In this document: one piece after another, positions 52,937 through 61,010 of the stretch
Position numbering within the stretch: the stretch's first letter is position 1
How the letters are laid out: every line of letters starts with the position of its first letter
Assembly: GCA_964348095.1 (NCBI GenBank)
Contig: CAYGBK010000065.1
Span: forward strand, 1-64,000
Direction: 5' to 3'
DNA: 64,000 nucleotides
Origin: WVXP01 sp964348095
Lineage (GTDB): Bacteria > Desulfobacterota > BSN033 > WVXP01
Translations under genes and position numbers: made by a program
The notes under the pieces: model-generated
Told to the model about the DNA's origin: nothing
Seen by the model: only the letters and a program-made list of their open reading frames with translations
The model's database searches: none

Positions 52937-53815
52937 ATGTTAACGGATTATCGGCGAATTGAAAAGGCCATTGAGTATCTCCAGGGTCACTATCTCGATC
53001 AGCCAAACCTGAATGAACTGGCTGGCCACGTCAATCTGAGTCCTTTCCACTTTCAGCGCCTCTTCAGACGGTGGGCTGGAATCAGTCCGAAGCGGTATTT
53101 ACAGTTTCTCACGGTTGAGCATGCCAGAGGACTCCTCGATGAATCGAGAACAGTTCTCGATGCTACCTACGACTCGGGCTTGTCCAGCCCAGGCCGGTTG
53201 CACGACCTGTTTGTCGCCATTGATGCTGTCACCCCGGGGGAATTCAAGGCTAAGGGATCCGGTCTGCAAATCTCTTACGGGATTCATCCCAGTCCGTTTG
53301 GCGACTGCCTGATAGGGGTTACGGAAAGAGGGATCTGCGGCCTATCCTTTGTCGACTCCCTTGGGCGGGAGGAGGCGGTGGCGATCCTTCGACATTGCTG
53401 GAGGGAGGCGAAACTGAATGAGGACGCAGAAAAAACAAAACCGTTGGTTGACCACATTTTTTCCACGGATACAAAAAATGGTAAACGCTCCTTCACCCTG
53501 CTGCTGCGGGGAACAAACTTTCAGATAAAGGTGTGGGACGCTCTGCTGAGGATTCCTCGTGGCTTTGTCTGTTCCTATGAGGATATTGCCAGATACGTTG
53601 GGGTGCCTGCCGCTGCACGGGCGGTCGGCAACGCGGTTGCTGCCAATCCTGTTGCCTATATCATCCCATGCCACCGGGTCATTCGAAAAACCGGGGTGGT
53701 TAGCGACTACCAGTGGGGTAGGACGAGAAAAAGAGTCATCATTGGCTGGGAATCTGCTCGGAATTACCGTGAGGGGTCGGGTCAGGAGGTTTCACATGTC
53801 CCGTCTGCCCTCTGA
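52937..53815 (+). CDS. AraC-type regulator fused to methylated-DNA--cysteine methyltransferase (Ada-like)
   Basis: DNA-alkylation repair and response protein of 292 residues. Residues 1-105 are an AraC HTH (FHFQRLFRRWAGISPKRYLQFLTVEHARGLL). The C-terminal part is O6-alkylguanine transferase, with the acceptor Cys245 in IIPCHRVIRKTG and the arginine-finger region VGVPAAARAVGNAVAANP. It lacks Ada's N-terminal zinc/phosphotriester domain, so it cannot sense methylphosphotriesters in the E. coli way. It is convergent with tag and the two 3' ends overlap by 24 bases, pairing two alkylation-repair genes. Confidence 0.93.
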   Translation: MLTDYRRIEKAIEYLQGHYLDQPNLNELAGHVNLSPFHFQRLFRRWAGISPKRYLQFLTVEHARGLLDESRTVLDATYDSGLSSPGRLHDLFVAIDAVTPGEFKAKGSGLQISYGIHPSPFGDCLIGVTERGICGLSFVDSLGREEAVAILRHCWREAKLNEDAEKTKPLVDHIFSTDTKNGKRSFTLLLRGTNFQIKVWDALLRIPRGFVCSYEDIARYVGVPAAARAVGNAVAANPVAYIIPCHRVIRKTGVVSDYQWGRTRKRVIIGWESARNYREGSGQEVSHVPSAL

Positions 53816-54376
53816 GAGTGACACGATTTCCGAATACCGGAAACAGTCTACAGTGTGATCGTTCACCAATCCGACGGCTTGCATAAAAGAGTAGCAGATG
53901 ATAGAGCCGACGAACTTGAAGCCTCGTTGTGAAAGGTCTTTACTCAGCGCGTCGGATTCAGCCGATCTGCACGGGATCTGTTGGATCGTCCGCCACCTGT
54001 TCTTTTTGGGCCGGCCGCCTACGAATCGCCATAGGTAGGCGTCGAAACTGCCGAAATCCTTCTGAATGGTGAGGAAGGCCTTCGCGTTCTGAATGGCAGC
54101 CGTGATTTTGAGCCGATTGCGAATGATCCCTGGATTGGCGATCAGTTCGCCTGTTTTGTGCTCATCATATTGGGAGACGAGGCGTGGATCGAACCTGTCG
54201 AAAGCCACCCGGTAGTTATTCCGCTTCTTCAGTATGATGTCCCAGCTCAGCCCAGCCTGGGTGCCTTCCAAAACGAGGAATTCAAAGAGTCTCCGATCAT
54301 CGTGGAGCGGCACCCCCCACTCCGTGTCGTGATAGGAGAGCGAGGGCTCGGTCTTTGCCCATTCACAACGTCGCAT
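53792..54376 (-). CDS. tag: DNA-3-methyladenine glycosylase I
   Basis: Removes 3-methyladenine from DNA. The 194-residue protein starts MRRCEWAKTEPSLSYHDTEWGVPLHDDRRLFEFLVLEG, with the zinc-binding Cys4 and His17 region of Tag. AGLSWDIILKKRNNYRVAFDRFDP follows. The C-terminal zinc ligands lie in NDHTVDCFRY. Its 3' end overlaps the end of the Ada-like gene on the opposite strand. Confidence 0.95.
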   Translation of the reverse strand: MRRCEWAKTEPSLSYHDTEWGVPLHDDRRLFEFLVLEGTQAGLSWDIILKKRNNYRVAFDRFDPRLVSQYDEHKTGELIANPGIIRNRLKITAAIQNAKAFLTIQKDFGSFDAYLWRFVGGRPKKNRWRTIQQIPCRSAESDALSKDLSQRGFKFVGSIICYSFMQAVGLVNDHTVDCFRYSEIVSLSEGRRDM

Positions 54377-54390
54377 CAGATTTCCTTAAC

Positions 54391-54436
54391 TCAGTCGTCG
54401 GTTGTCGGGGGTCAGCTGTCAGCGGACCATTGCACA
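54391..54436 (+). repeat. Degraded fragment of the dispersed repeat
   Basis: CAGTCGTCGGTTGTCGGGGG and the next bases match one end of copy B (around 36748-36790), as far as a shared C-C/A-ATTGCAC. The rest of the element is missing. A second short match to the same end lies at about 54611-54634. Both are in the 265-base gap between tag and the DUF362 gene. Confidence 0.55.
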
Positions 54437-54641
54437 AATCAGTAAAGGCAACAGGGCGAAAAATTCAAACAAAACCTTAATGCTTTGTCCTGAACGATTT
54501 GTCGGAAAAAGATTCTTGAGCAGAGGATAGCATCTGCTTCCGCTTCCTGTGATCGTGAGAGAGAGAACGCTGTTTTTGCCCCTCATGCCGTCGTCTCGAA
54601 TCCTCTTTCGTCCGCTGTCGGCCGTCGGTGGTCGCTCCCTT

Positions 54642-55733
54642 TCAGATCTCTATAATCTTCCCACCGGCCGGAAGGTCTCCTTCCTCATACCCGAATTCCG
54701 TCAACATTCGACGAGTTGCCTTCATGTTCGGTTCCCAACCAAGTCTTTCGCCCCGTAACGTGGTCGCGACGAGATAGTCAAGAATCGGGGACATCACGCC
54801 CATGGCGAGGAAGTTTGGTTGGCTATCCGACCTACCTCCAGGACCGCCTTCACTTGCCCAGAGCGCATCGATGAGACAAAGCTGCTGGCGAGGGTAGAGC
54901 ACCTTCCCCGTCCGTTTATCCATTCTACCCAGAATCTCCGGTGTCTGATTGATGGCGAGGAGGTAGTCGAAACTCCCGTTCTGGTGAGCGGGACCCGGAG
55001 CAAAGGTGCCCAAATGGTTTTTCATGGTCATGGTGAATCCACCAAACCGCCTGCTGTGTCCCTTGCAGAGAGCAATATTGACGAGAATGTCTACGGATCC
55101 ATCAACGAGATGTCTAACGCACCTCGACTTGCCTCCAGAATTCTTCCAGGGTGCCGGCACTCTTGTTGTCGTGGTGATTCCGCCCCATTCATCCTCTATT
55201 TTTGTTCCCTCTGGCAGGCCGACAAAGGGGGTGTATTGACTCATACTGTAGCCATCAACAGCGTCGTAAATGTGTGTGTTGAATGGTTTGACGCCAAGGG
55301 TGTCCGTCAATGTGTGCACAATCTTGGCCATGACAGCACTGCGGGTGTGCTGATAAGAGATGTTGTTGGTCTTTATCGCCACGGTGACATCAGACCATGA
55401 TTTCTTGGGAGGTTTGATGAAAATGGTTCGCCAGGCCTCGACGGGATCTGGCGTTTGCACAAGCGCAGATGCGAGCTTGTCGATGTTCTCCCAGACCACC
55501 TCGGTAGCGACAAGCCGGTCCTGTTCTGTCCAGGAAGAGACCGGTTCGACAGCTGTCGTCATTTTGTGATCGGTGATGCCCACCACCCGGAGATTGTCCA
55601 CATTCGGATGCACGGTCGTTCTGGGCGTCCAGACTGCCTGTGCCCTCGGTAGAAATATCATCGGAAATGTAGCGATCGTGGCGCCACTGATGGTTGCCTT
55701 CTTGATGAACTGTCTTCTCGAGATTCTACGCAT
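54642..55733 (-). CDS. DUF362 protein exported by the Tat pathway
   Basis: A 363-residue protein with a twin-arginine signal (RRISRRQFIKKATISGATIATFPMIFLPRAQA) and a DUF362 domain: VTVAIKTNNISYQHTRSAVMAKIVHTL near 108-134, and LVNIALCKGHSRRFGGFTMTMKNHLGTF near 220-247. Family members are often linked to iron-sulfur proteins; this one has few Cys and no cluster motif. Tat export suggests that it folds, perhaps with a cofactor, before leaving the cytoplasm. The function is unknown. Confidence 0.88.
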   Translation of the reverse strand: MRRISRRQFIKKATISGATIATFPMIFLPRAQAVWTPRTTVHPNVDNLRVVGITDHKMTTAVEPVSSWTEQDRLVATEVVWENIDKLASALVQTPDPVEAWRTIFIKPPKKSWSDVTVAIKTNNISYQHTRSAVMAKIVHTLTDTLGVKPFNTHIYDAVDGYSMSQYTPFVGLPEGTKIEDEWGGITTTTRVPAPWKNSGGKSRCVRHLVDGSVDILVNIALCKGHSRRFGGFTMTMKNHLGTFAPGPAHQNGSFDYLLAINQTPEILGRMDKRTGKVLYPRQQLCLIDALWASEGGPGGRSDSQPNFLAMGVMSPILDYLVATTLRGERLGWEPNMKATRRMLTEFGYEEGDLPAGGKIIEI

Positions 55734-55781
55734 GCTCGTTCCTTTCTCAACCCCGCTCTCGGTTGGAGAGGGTAATGGGAG

Positions 55782-55937
55782 TCAATAGATGATTACATAG
55801 TAGACCACATAGAACCACGACAGTACGCCGTGGATTATTGCCCATAAGACGGATTTGTTAAGGGACCACGATATGACGATTGCCAGGGCAGAGCCGAAAC
55901 TAATTCCAGTTCTTATTGTTTCTCCTGTATATGTCAT
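55782..55937 (-). CDS. Small membrane protein (51 residues)
   Basis: A short gene with AGAAAGG nine bases before its ATG. The product starts MTYTGETIRTGISFGSALAI and has one or two membrane spans (SALAIVISWSL; VLWAIIHGVLSWFYVVYYVII). It recalls the small hydrophobic proteins with an IHGxLSWxYVxYY pattern found in many bacteria, function unknown. It lies 48 bases upstream of the DUF362 gene on the same strand and may be transcribed with it. The 220 bases upstream of it hold nothing I recognise. Confidence 0.7.
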   Translation of the reverse strand: MTYTGETIRTGISFGSALAIVISWSLNKSVLWAIIHGVLSWFYVVYYVIIY

Positions 55938-56157
55938 GATAGCAACCTTTCTCTAGGGTTTTTATTCACGACTTCTATCAGCCTCGGTGATCCTGTCAAC
56001 CGAGCCTGCTGACATGGTGGAGTCGGTCAACAGCACAAGGGCATCGTTTGACACCGTGAGCCTTACATCGATCAAAAAACGGTTGCAAAAGGCGAAAAGG
56101 GATTTCAGGAACGCCCCTTGAGAGGTCACAGGTGCTCTCCCTGGATGCCTTATGGGC

Positions 56158-56799
56158 TCACTTCAGAATCATAGAATCTGGGTGCCGTTCCTGCCACTTT
56201 GCCCACTGCGTGTCTTCAGAGGGAATCTCAGGAAGCCGCCTTTTGAAGTACGTGCCCTGGATGCCCATCAGGCTCTTTTTGTCCGGGTACCAGAGGCTCC
56301 CGGTTTCCCTATCATACAAGACGAAGGTGCTGTTGTAAGTCCATCCTGAGGGAACGAGTGTCAGGGTTTGACCGTCTATCTCGCGGCTGTACACAGCCGC
56401 CAGGTTGACAAGGGGTCAGTAACCGACGGCAATCGCCTGTGATCCAATCTTGCTGTTGGCGATCTCGTGGCCCCCGAGTCGCCGGATGGAGTAAGCCTGT
56501 GCCTCGGTGTCGTTTACAACCCCGAGAACCCGCAGGCGCCGAGACACCCCATCTGTATTCTCGCTCAGATAGGAATCGTCGAGAGGGGTAAAGGCATTCC
56601 TGCCCAGTCCATACTGAAACCCCTCTGGCTTAAAGCCAATCGATTCGGCCTGGGTGACGTCCCATCGTTCCCCTCTGCTGTCGACAATATATGTCCGGCC
56701 ATCTTCCCGGATGACACGGGAGAAAAAGGCCGGTCCGTCGCGTGCCTCAATCAGAAGTGCAAAGACCATGACGAGGACGAAGCATACTCTTCTCAACAT
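56158..56799 (-). CDS. DUF3179 protein, candidate selenoprotein (in-frame TGA at 56416-56418)
   Basis: Two frames on the - strand are in phase and separated by one TGA. Joined, they give 213 residues. The start is the ATG at 56799 behind AGGGAGAGAT; a signal peptide follows (RRVCFVLVMVFALLIEA). The first half holds GHEIANSKIGSQAIAVGY, and after the TGA come PLVNLAAVYSREIDGQTL and YNSTFVLYDRETGSLW, all typical of DUF3179. Family members usually read TYCPLC here, so the TGA replaces the first Cys; the second is Val. A SECIS-like hairpin follows. The alternative is a nonsense mutation, but the rest of the frame is intact. Confidence 0.75.
56383..56400 (-). promoter_or_regulatory. SECIS-like hairpin in the DUF3179 gene
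   Basis: On the - strand, 15 bases after the TGA, GCGGCTG pairs perfectly with CAGCCGC around a TGTA loop. The apical loop starts 22 bases after the TGA and has G as its second base. As I know the bacterial SECIS model, this satisfies the distance (16-37), stem and loop-G conditions. Confidence 0.65.
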
Positions 56800-56876
56800 A
56801 TCTCTCCCTCTTTTTTTCGGACTTGGTTTTTCTAGCCTGTCGTGATGATGGACAAGACCTTTTCGATTTGTCTGCG

Positions 56877-57548
56877 TCACGAGCGTTTTATGACCTCTAG
56901 GGCTTTCACGGTCTCTTCTGGCTCCGGCCGGACGGTGTAATTAGGACTCACATCAGCAACTCGAATCGTCGAGTGTTGGTCGATGATATATCTCGCTGGC
57001 ATGGGAAGGGTCCACGAATCGTCGCCATTGAATTTTTCGAGGTCCACGCCGAGCTTCATATAAACCTTTCTCAGATCGTCCGGCAATTGGTAGACCAATC
57101 CATAACGTCGGGCGACCCGGTTTCCCTCATCGCTCAACAGGTCAAAGTTGAGATTCCAATTCTTGACGGTCTGACGACTGTGGCTTGTGAGTTGTGGAGA
57201 AATTGCGATCAGGGTCGCCCCCGCTGACCTGATTTCCGGCCAAACCTTCTCCAGAGCTACTAGCTCTGCATTGCAGTAAGGTCACCACATGCCTCGATAG
57301 AAGGTGACCACCAAAGGCCCTTTGGCAATTAGATCTTTGGCGCTGACGTGCTTGCCCTCTGGGTCAGGGAGCGTGAAATCTGGAGCCTGATCTCCCACCT
57401 TTAGAGCCCCATCGACGATGGGTGAATTGCGGAGGTCTTCTGTGGCCCTGTGCATGACATCGATCATCTCCTGACTCACCTTGTCGTATGGTGGGGTGTG
57501 CGATTCAAAACGGGCTTTCATTGCGTCGAGCTTTTCTTGTAGAGACAT
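56877..57548 (-). CDS. Peroxiredoxin-like (AhpC/TSA) protein, candidate selenoprotein (in-frame TGA at 57282-57284)
   Basis: Two - strand frames are in phase and interrupted only by TGA at 57282-57284. Joined, they give 223 residues. The thioredoxin-fold part reads LKVGDQAPDFTLPDPEG, PLVVTFYRGMW, TGA, then PYCNAELVALEKVWPEIRSA and ATLIAISPQ. The family motif is FYRGxWCPYC, so the TGA stands at the peroxidatic or active-site Cys, giving U-x-x-C. Every other codon is open. A perfect 7-bp hairpin follows the TGA. Sec at this position is known in Prx-like selenoproteins. It starts 35 bases after the dioxygenase-like gene; the DUF3179 selenoprotein candidate follows. Confidence 0.85.
57252..57268 (-). 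promoter_or_regulatory. SECIS-like hairpin in the peroxiredoxin-like gene
   Basis: On the - strand, 13 bases after the TGA, CAGAGCT pairs perfectly with AGCTCTG around an AGT loop. The loop begins 20 bases after the TGA and has G in second position, as the bacterial SECIS model requires. Confidence 0.7.
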
Positions 57549-57583
57549 CTGTTTATCTCCCTAATCTGTTCCTCGACGCAATC

Positions 57584-58759
57584 TCAAATCAAATGGGTCG
57601 AGGTTTCGTCCCGGTGTTTCTTGAGATAATTCATGAAAGGCGTCCCACCTGTGCCAATTTCGGTTGGATTCGAGGCACGCTGCTGGCTTTGCTTTTGGAT
57701 GTACTGTCCGGCATATTCGAGATGCCTCGTCCGGAAACGATCAATCAACCGGACACATGTATTGTATTTATCCCGCAGGGCAGGGTATTTTCCAGTGTTC
57801 TCAGCGACATAGGGACGATATGACGAACCACGCTCAATGGCTTCAACAAAATCGCGGTCCTTGGGTGGCATGTATTCACGCATCTCCATGAGGTACGTTC
57901 GCAGTGGATCATCTCTGTGCACAATGCCGAGCGCGGCATCGAGAGACGGAATAATCGAGCTCTGGGCACCTGTCTCTCCCCTGAACTTCTGGGGTTTCCC
58001 GTTGTACTCTTCTACGCCTTCGTAAATGAGTCCTTCTGGAAGTCCCGGATTATCTTTCCAGCCGTGGATGTATGGCCGCACCCGCCTGTAATAGATATAG
58101 GGGTCACAGTTCTCGGGCATCCGGTCCAGCGTCTGGCAGATTGCCTCCAGGGAAGATGAGATCGTGGCCAAATGGCGTTCTAGGGCAGCGGCGTCTCTCT
58201 TTTTCACAGCCAGTTGTCCGGGAATTAGAGACGATAGGGCGGGGGCAGCCTTGGCTTCTATATCAACGTGTACGAGGATGAACCATTCCTCATCCAGCCC
58301 GCCGAGAAAATTCTGTGTGAGGGAGATGTTTCCAAGGGTTATTGGACCGTCAGAATCAAACCTTGTCCAGTTGTTCAGGGCATAGGATGCGTAGGACAGC
58401 ACGGGGGGCCGGCCAAGCTGCTTTGAGACTTCATACCATGGCACGGCAAGTCGCTTGGGGATGACAGATGGAGGATCGGGCGTGCCCCAGACATAGGCGT
58501 GTCCAAGATAAGAGAGAACCACCATAGCCCGCTCAAATTCACCATGGTCCGCGAGTTTGGATACCTCAAAAGGTGGCAGACTCCCCACGATCTGCCTGAT
58601 CCTGCCGGTGCCGAGTATCTTCGGGAGGTTCTTGGCTGTGTCTTCCCATCTATCGAATGCTCCAGGGAGTCGCACAAGGGGATCTTCTCGAGGCAGAAAG
58701 CCTCGACTCAGATCGAATTGCACGGCGTCACGATTTTTTTCGAGGGACTGCGCTCTCAT
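57584..58759 (-). CDS. Indoleamine 2,3-dioxygenase-like heme protein
   Basis: A 391-residue protein of the indoleamine/tryptophan 2,3-dioxygenase type, which opens the indole ring with O2 in known members. Family features are VVLSYLGHAYVWGTPDPP, IPKRLAVPWYEVSKQLGRPPVLSYASYALNNW near 102-133, GETGAQSSIIPSLDAALGI near 257-275, and YLMEMREYMPPKDRDFVEAIE, where the region around RG.TGAQS is expected to precede the proximal His. The actual reaction is unknown. It lies between msrA and the Prx-like selenoprotein gene, so it may serve an oxidative-stress or heme-related role. Confidence 0.85.
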   Translation of the reverse strand: MRAQSLEKNRDAVQFDLSRGFLPREDPLVRLPGAFDRWEDTAKNLPKILGTGRIRQIVGSLPPFEVSKLADHGEFERAMVVLSYLGHAYVWGTPDPPSVIPKRLAVPWYEVSKQLGRPPVLSYASYALNNWTRFDSDGPITLGNISLTQNFLGGLDEEWFILVHVDIEAKAAPALSSLIPGQLAVKKRDAAALERHLATISSSLEAICQTLDRMPENCDPYIYYRRVRPYIHGWKDNPGLPEGLIYEGVEEYNGKPQKFRGETGAQSSIIPSLDAALGIVHRDDPLRTYLMEMREYMPPKDRDFVEAIERGSSYRPYVAENTGKYPALRDKYNTCVRLIDRFRTRHLEYAGQYIQKQSQQRASNPTEIGTGGTPFMNYLKKHRDETSTHLI

Positions 58760-58797
58760 TGCCGATTCTCTTCTTAGAATAAACCCATCCGCGCTCT

Positions 58798-59289
58798 TCA
58801 GCCGATTGTGCAGGTGGCCAGACCTCGTTTTTCAAGGTACTGCTGATGATACTCTTCCGCTCTGTAAAACTGCGACGCGGGGGTGATTTCCGTCACGATC
58901 TCGCTGTTGAATCGACCGGATTCTTGAAGGCGATTCTTTGAAGACTGCGCCGAAACCCTCTGCTCATCATTGTGATAGAAAATCGCCGACCGATACTGGG
59001 TGCCCACATCCGGCCCTTGTCTGTTCAGGGTTGTTGGATCGTGATTCTCCCAGAAAACCTTCAGAAGGTCATCGTAGGAAACCCGAGCAGGATCATACAG
59101 GACCTCCACGACCTCAGCGTGTCCGGTCCGGTCCGAACACACGTCTTTGTAGGTCGGATTTTCTAGTGTGCCTCCCATGTACCCAACTGAGGTCGACACA
59201 ACCCCGGAGACCCGTCGAAAGGCCGCCTCGATCCCCCAGAAGCAGCCTGCTCCGAAAGTCGCCTTTTTCATTTTATCGTTGGTTTTCAC
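58798..59289 (-). CDS. msrA: Peptide methionine sulfoxide reductase A
   Basis: Reduces methionine-S-sulfoxide in proteins. The 163-residue enzyme has the catalytic Cys in FGAGCFWGIEAAF (Cys16), then SVGYMGGTLENPTYKDVCS, GHAEVVEVLYDP, and the end EYHQQYLEKRG. The active-site residue is Cys here, though some MsrA proteins have Sec. The GTG at 59289, eight bases after GGAG, is taken as start; an ATG six codons later is possible. It is the first gene of the redox operon. Confidence 0.95.
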   Translation of the reverse strand: MKTNDKMKKATFGAGCFWGIEAAFRRVSGVVSTSVGYMGGTLENPTYKDVCSDRTGHAEVVEVLYDPARVSYDDLLKVFWENHDPTTLNRQGPDVGTQYRSAIFYHNDEQRVSAQSSKNRLQESGRFNSEIVTEITPASQFYRAEEYHQQYLEKRGLATCTIG

Positions 59290-59660
59290 GTCAAATGCTC
59301 CATTGGATACCTTGAACAGTCCTTTTAGTGATAGAACCCCCTGTGCAACGATTGGCGCAGGGATCCACGTCGTTGATTGCCGTCACAACGATCGTGAGAA
59401 GGGACCTTCTAATCTAGTTTAGTCTGGTGGAGATGCCCTCTGCAAGAGCCCCCAGAAATTGTAAGACAGGGAGAGACCAGAAAATTGATCCACCTGGGAC
59501 ACCGCTGCATGCGCAGCGTGCAGCCTCTTTGGCAAAAACCGGAAAATTATCCTTGAGAATTGAAGACGACCGGTCTACTATACCGTCTGGTCCTGGTAAG
59601 AACCAGGAATCTAACCTTGGACTGAATACCCCTCCCACGAGGCTTCCAACGGATTCTGTG
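59290..59660. other. Divergent region between msrA and tRNA-Gln
   Basis: The 416-base gap up to the tRNA must contain the msrA promoter on the - strand, which I cannot pinpoint. Open frames here on both strands are low-complexity in style and have no ribosome-binding site or family resemblance. Confidence 0.35.
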
Positions 59661-59689
59661 TTGACCCTCCCCGAGGTTTTGTGTATTGT
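59661..59689 (+). promoter_or_regulatory. Promoter of tRNA-Gln
   Basis: TTGACC at 59661-59666, a 17-base spacer and TATTGT at 59684-59689, ending 16 bases before the tRNA. Confidence 0.75.
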
Positions 59690-59705
59690 CAATAGATAGG
59701 CCTGG

Positions 59706-59779
59706 TGGGGGATCGTTCAGTGGAAGGACAACGGACTCTGACTCCGTGAACCCAGGTTCGAATCCTGGTCCCCCAGCCA
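59706..59779 (+). tRNA. tRNA-Gln(CTG)
   Basis: TGGGGGA (59706-59712) pairs with TCCCCCA (59769-59775), with the U1-A72 pair typical of Gln tRNAs; discriminator G and an encoded CCA follow. The anticodon stem ACGGA/TCCGT encloses loop CTCTGAC, so the anticodon is CTG (reads CAG). The T arm CCAGG-TTCGAAT-CCTGG is perfect. It has its own promoter and terminator. glnS lies about 2 kb away on the other strand. Confidence 0.95.
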
Positions 59780-59785
59780 CAAAAG

Positions 59786-59818
59786 AGGGTTTGGCTCAGA
59801 TTGAGCGAAACCCTTTTT
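59786..59818 (+). terminator. Rho-independent terminator of tRNA-Gln
   Basis: AGGGTTT-g-GCTC pairs with GAGC-g-AAACCCT around AGATT and is followed by TTTTT. It starts 7 bases after the tRNA CCA. Confidence 0.9.
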
Positions 59819-59940
59819 GTTTCAGATCATCCTGCCAGCATTTTGGCCATAGAGGTATTGATGGGACAGGATCTCGAGGGTGGGGCGCCGCCCTTAACCT
59901 GCTAGCGGCAGGAAGAATATCCGGTTAGCGTATGCGCCTT

Positions 59941-60729
59941 TTAACCGTGAAGGGACTTGAGCATATCCTTCACCGACACGTCCGGGTGATGATAGCGTTC
60001 GTACTTTGGCGTCTTCTTTCCGTACTGGATCGCCTCCTGGGGACACCATTGGAGACAGGCAAAGCACTGCTCACATCGGTGCGACCAGGAGATCTTGCCG
60101 TCTTGGATTTGAATGTTGCGGGCTGGACATATCTTCTCGCATACCAGGCATTGGTCGCACTTCTCATCTACCCAGAAGCTCTTATCCATGCGCCGGATCA
60201 GATGAACAAGGATTCGGTTGAGTGGGGTGAAGAGGATATGCTGCCAGAGTGGCCCCTTTTCAAGGGGGGGGCTTTCCTGGTTGCGAACGACCTGAGCGAT
60301 TCCTAATACTTTTTCCCGTGCCTCATCGAAACGTCGATGCTGTTCCTCTTGTGGGCCTGGACCTCCCCACGGAATGTAGTTGGATGGCATAATCACCGAA
60401 AAACCGGCAGAAAGGGAGATCCCTCTCGCAGACAAGAGATTCCGGACCTGGAGGAGACTGTTTACCACCTGCCCGGCATTGACAGCCACGGCGAAAACAT
60501 AGGTGGAAGGAGAAACAGGAAACTCCCGAACAAAATCCACGATCCGGGGAGGAAGTCCCCAGATATGCACCGGGAAGACAAGACCGATCCCATCTGCTTG
60601 CGGGACCTCGGGGTGAGTGTTTCCACCCACAATCGAAAGCAGCGTGGCGTCCTGGAGCTCCTGAGCTATCAACCGGGCGACCCAGAGCGAGTTACCCGTG
60701 CCGGTATAGAAGTAAAGGACGCTCTTCAT
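59941..60729 (-). CDS. EFR1-family flavodoxin-ferredoxin fusion
   Basis: A 262-residue electron-transfer protein. The N-terminal flavodoxin-like domain has YFYTGTGNSLWVARLIAQEL near 6-25 for FMN phosphate binding and VFPVHIWGLPP near 51-61. The C-terminal part has two [4Fe-4S] motifs, CDQCLVCEKICP (about 193-204) and CEQCFACLQWCPQ (about 221-233). This EFR1 architecture is common in anaerobes; partners are unknown. The gene is divergent from the DinB gene; the 281 bases between them show no clear promoter boxes. Confidence 0.92.
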   Translation of the reverse strand: MKSVLYFYTGTGNSLWVARLIAQELQDATLLSIVGGNTHPEVPQADGIGLVFPVHIWGLPPRIVDFVREFPVSPSTYVFAVAVNAGQVVNSLLQVRNLLSARGISLSAGFSVIMPSNYIPWGGPGPQEEQHRRFDEAREKVLGIAQVVRNQESPPLEKGPLWQHILFTPLNRILVHLIRRMDKSFWVDEKCDQCLVCEKICPARNIQIQDGKISWSHRCEQCFACLQWCPQEAIQYGKKTPKYERYHHPDVSVKDMLKSLHG

Positions 60730-61010
60730 GAATGCCCTCCAAAGGAACTTGGAATCGTTTTGTCTCGCCCCCGTCCGTCTGGGAGTCTTTCAATTCATAA
60801 TCTAGATCGTTGCATTTTTCAAGGGGCGCAGGGCTGGTTATCACGCCGAGGCCGAGGGATTACAGAGGGGCGATTGGGGATTTGAGAGATAGAAAGAGAT
60901 GAGGTCCTGAGCATAGGCTCTTGGCAATCGCGATCATACAATATTAGCGTCGTAATCCCGCAACCGGGGTGTTACAATGATTCGTCACTACATTCTCCAG
61001 GAGGTGGTAT

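Noticed and set aside
55938..56157. - strand open frame after the DUF3179 gene
   Set aside because: Open for about 70 codons but lacks any start codon with a ribosome-binding site and resembles no family.
56158..56394. Stand-alone 78-codon gene after the TGA
   Set aside because: It is the in-phase continuation of the upstream DUF3179 frame with no start signal of its own; treated as part of the candidate selenoprotein.
56877..57137. Stand-alone 86-codon gene after the TGA
   Set aside because: The upstream bases back to the TGA are also coding in the same frame and complete the peroxiredoxin fold, so it is not a separate gene.
59414..59699. ORFs on both strands upstream of tRNA-Gln
   Set aside because: No start signals, overlap with the tRNA promoter, and composition like noncoding DNA.
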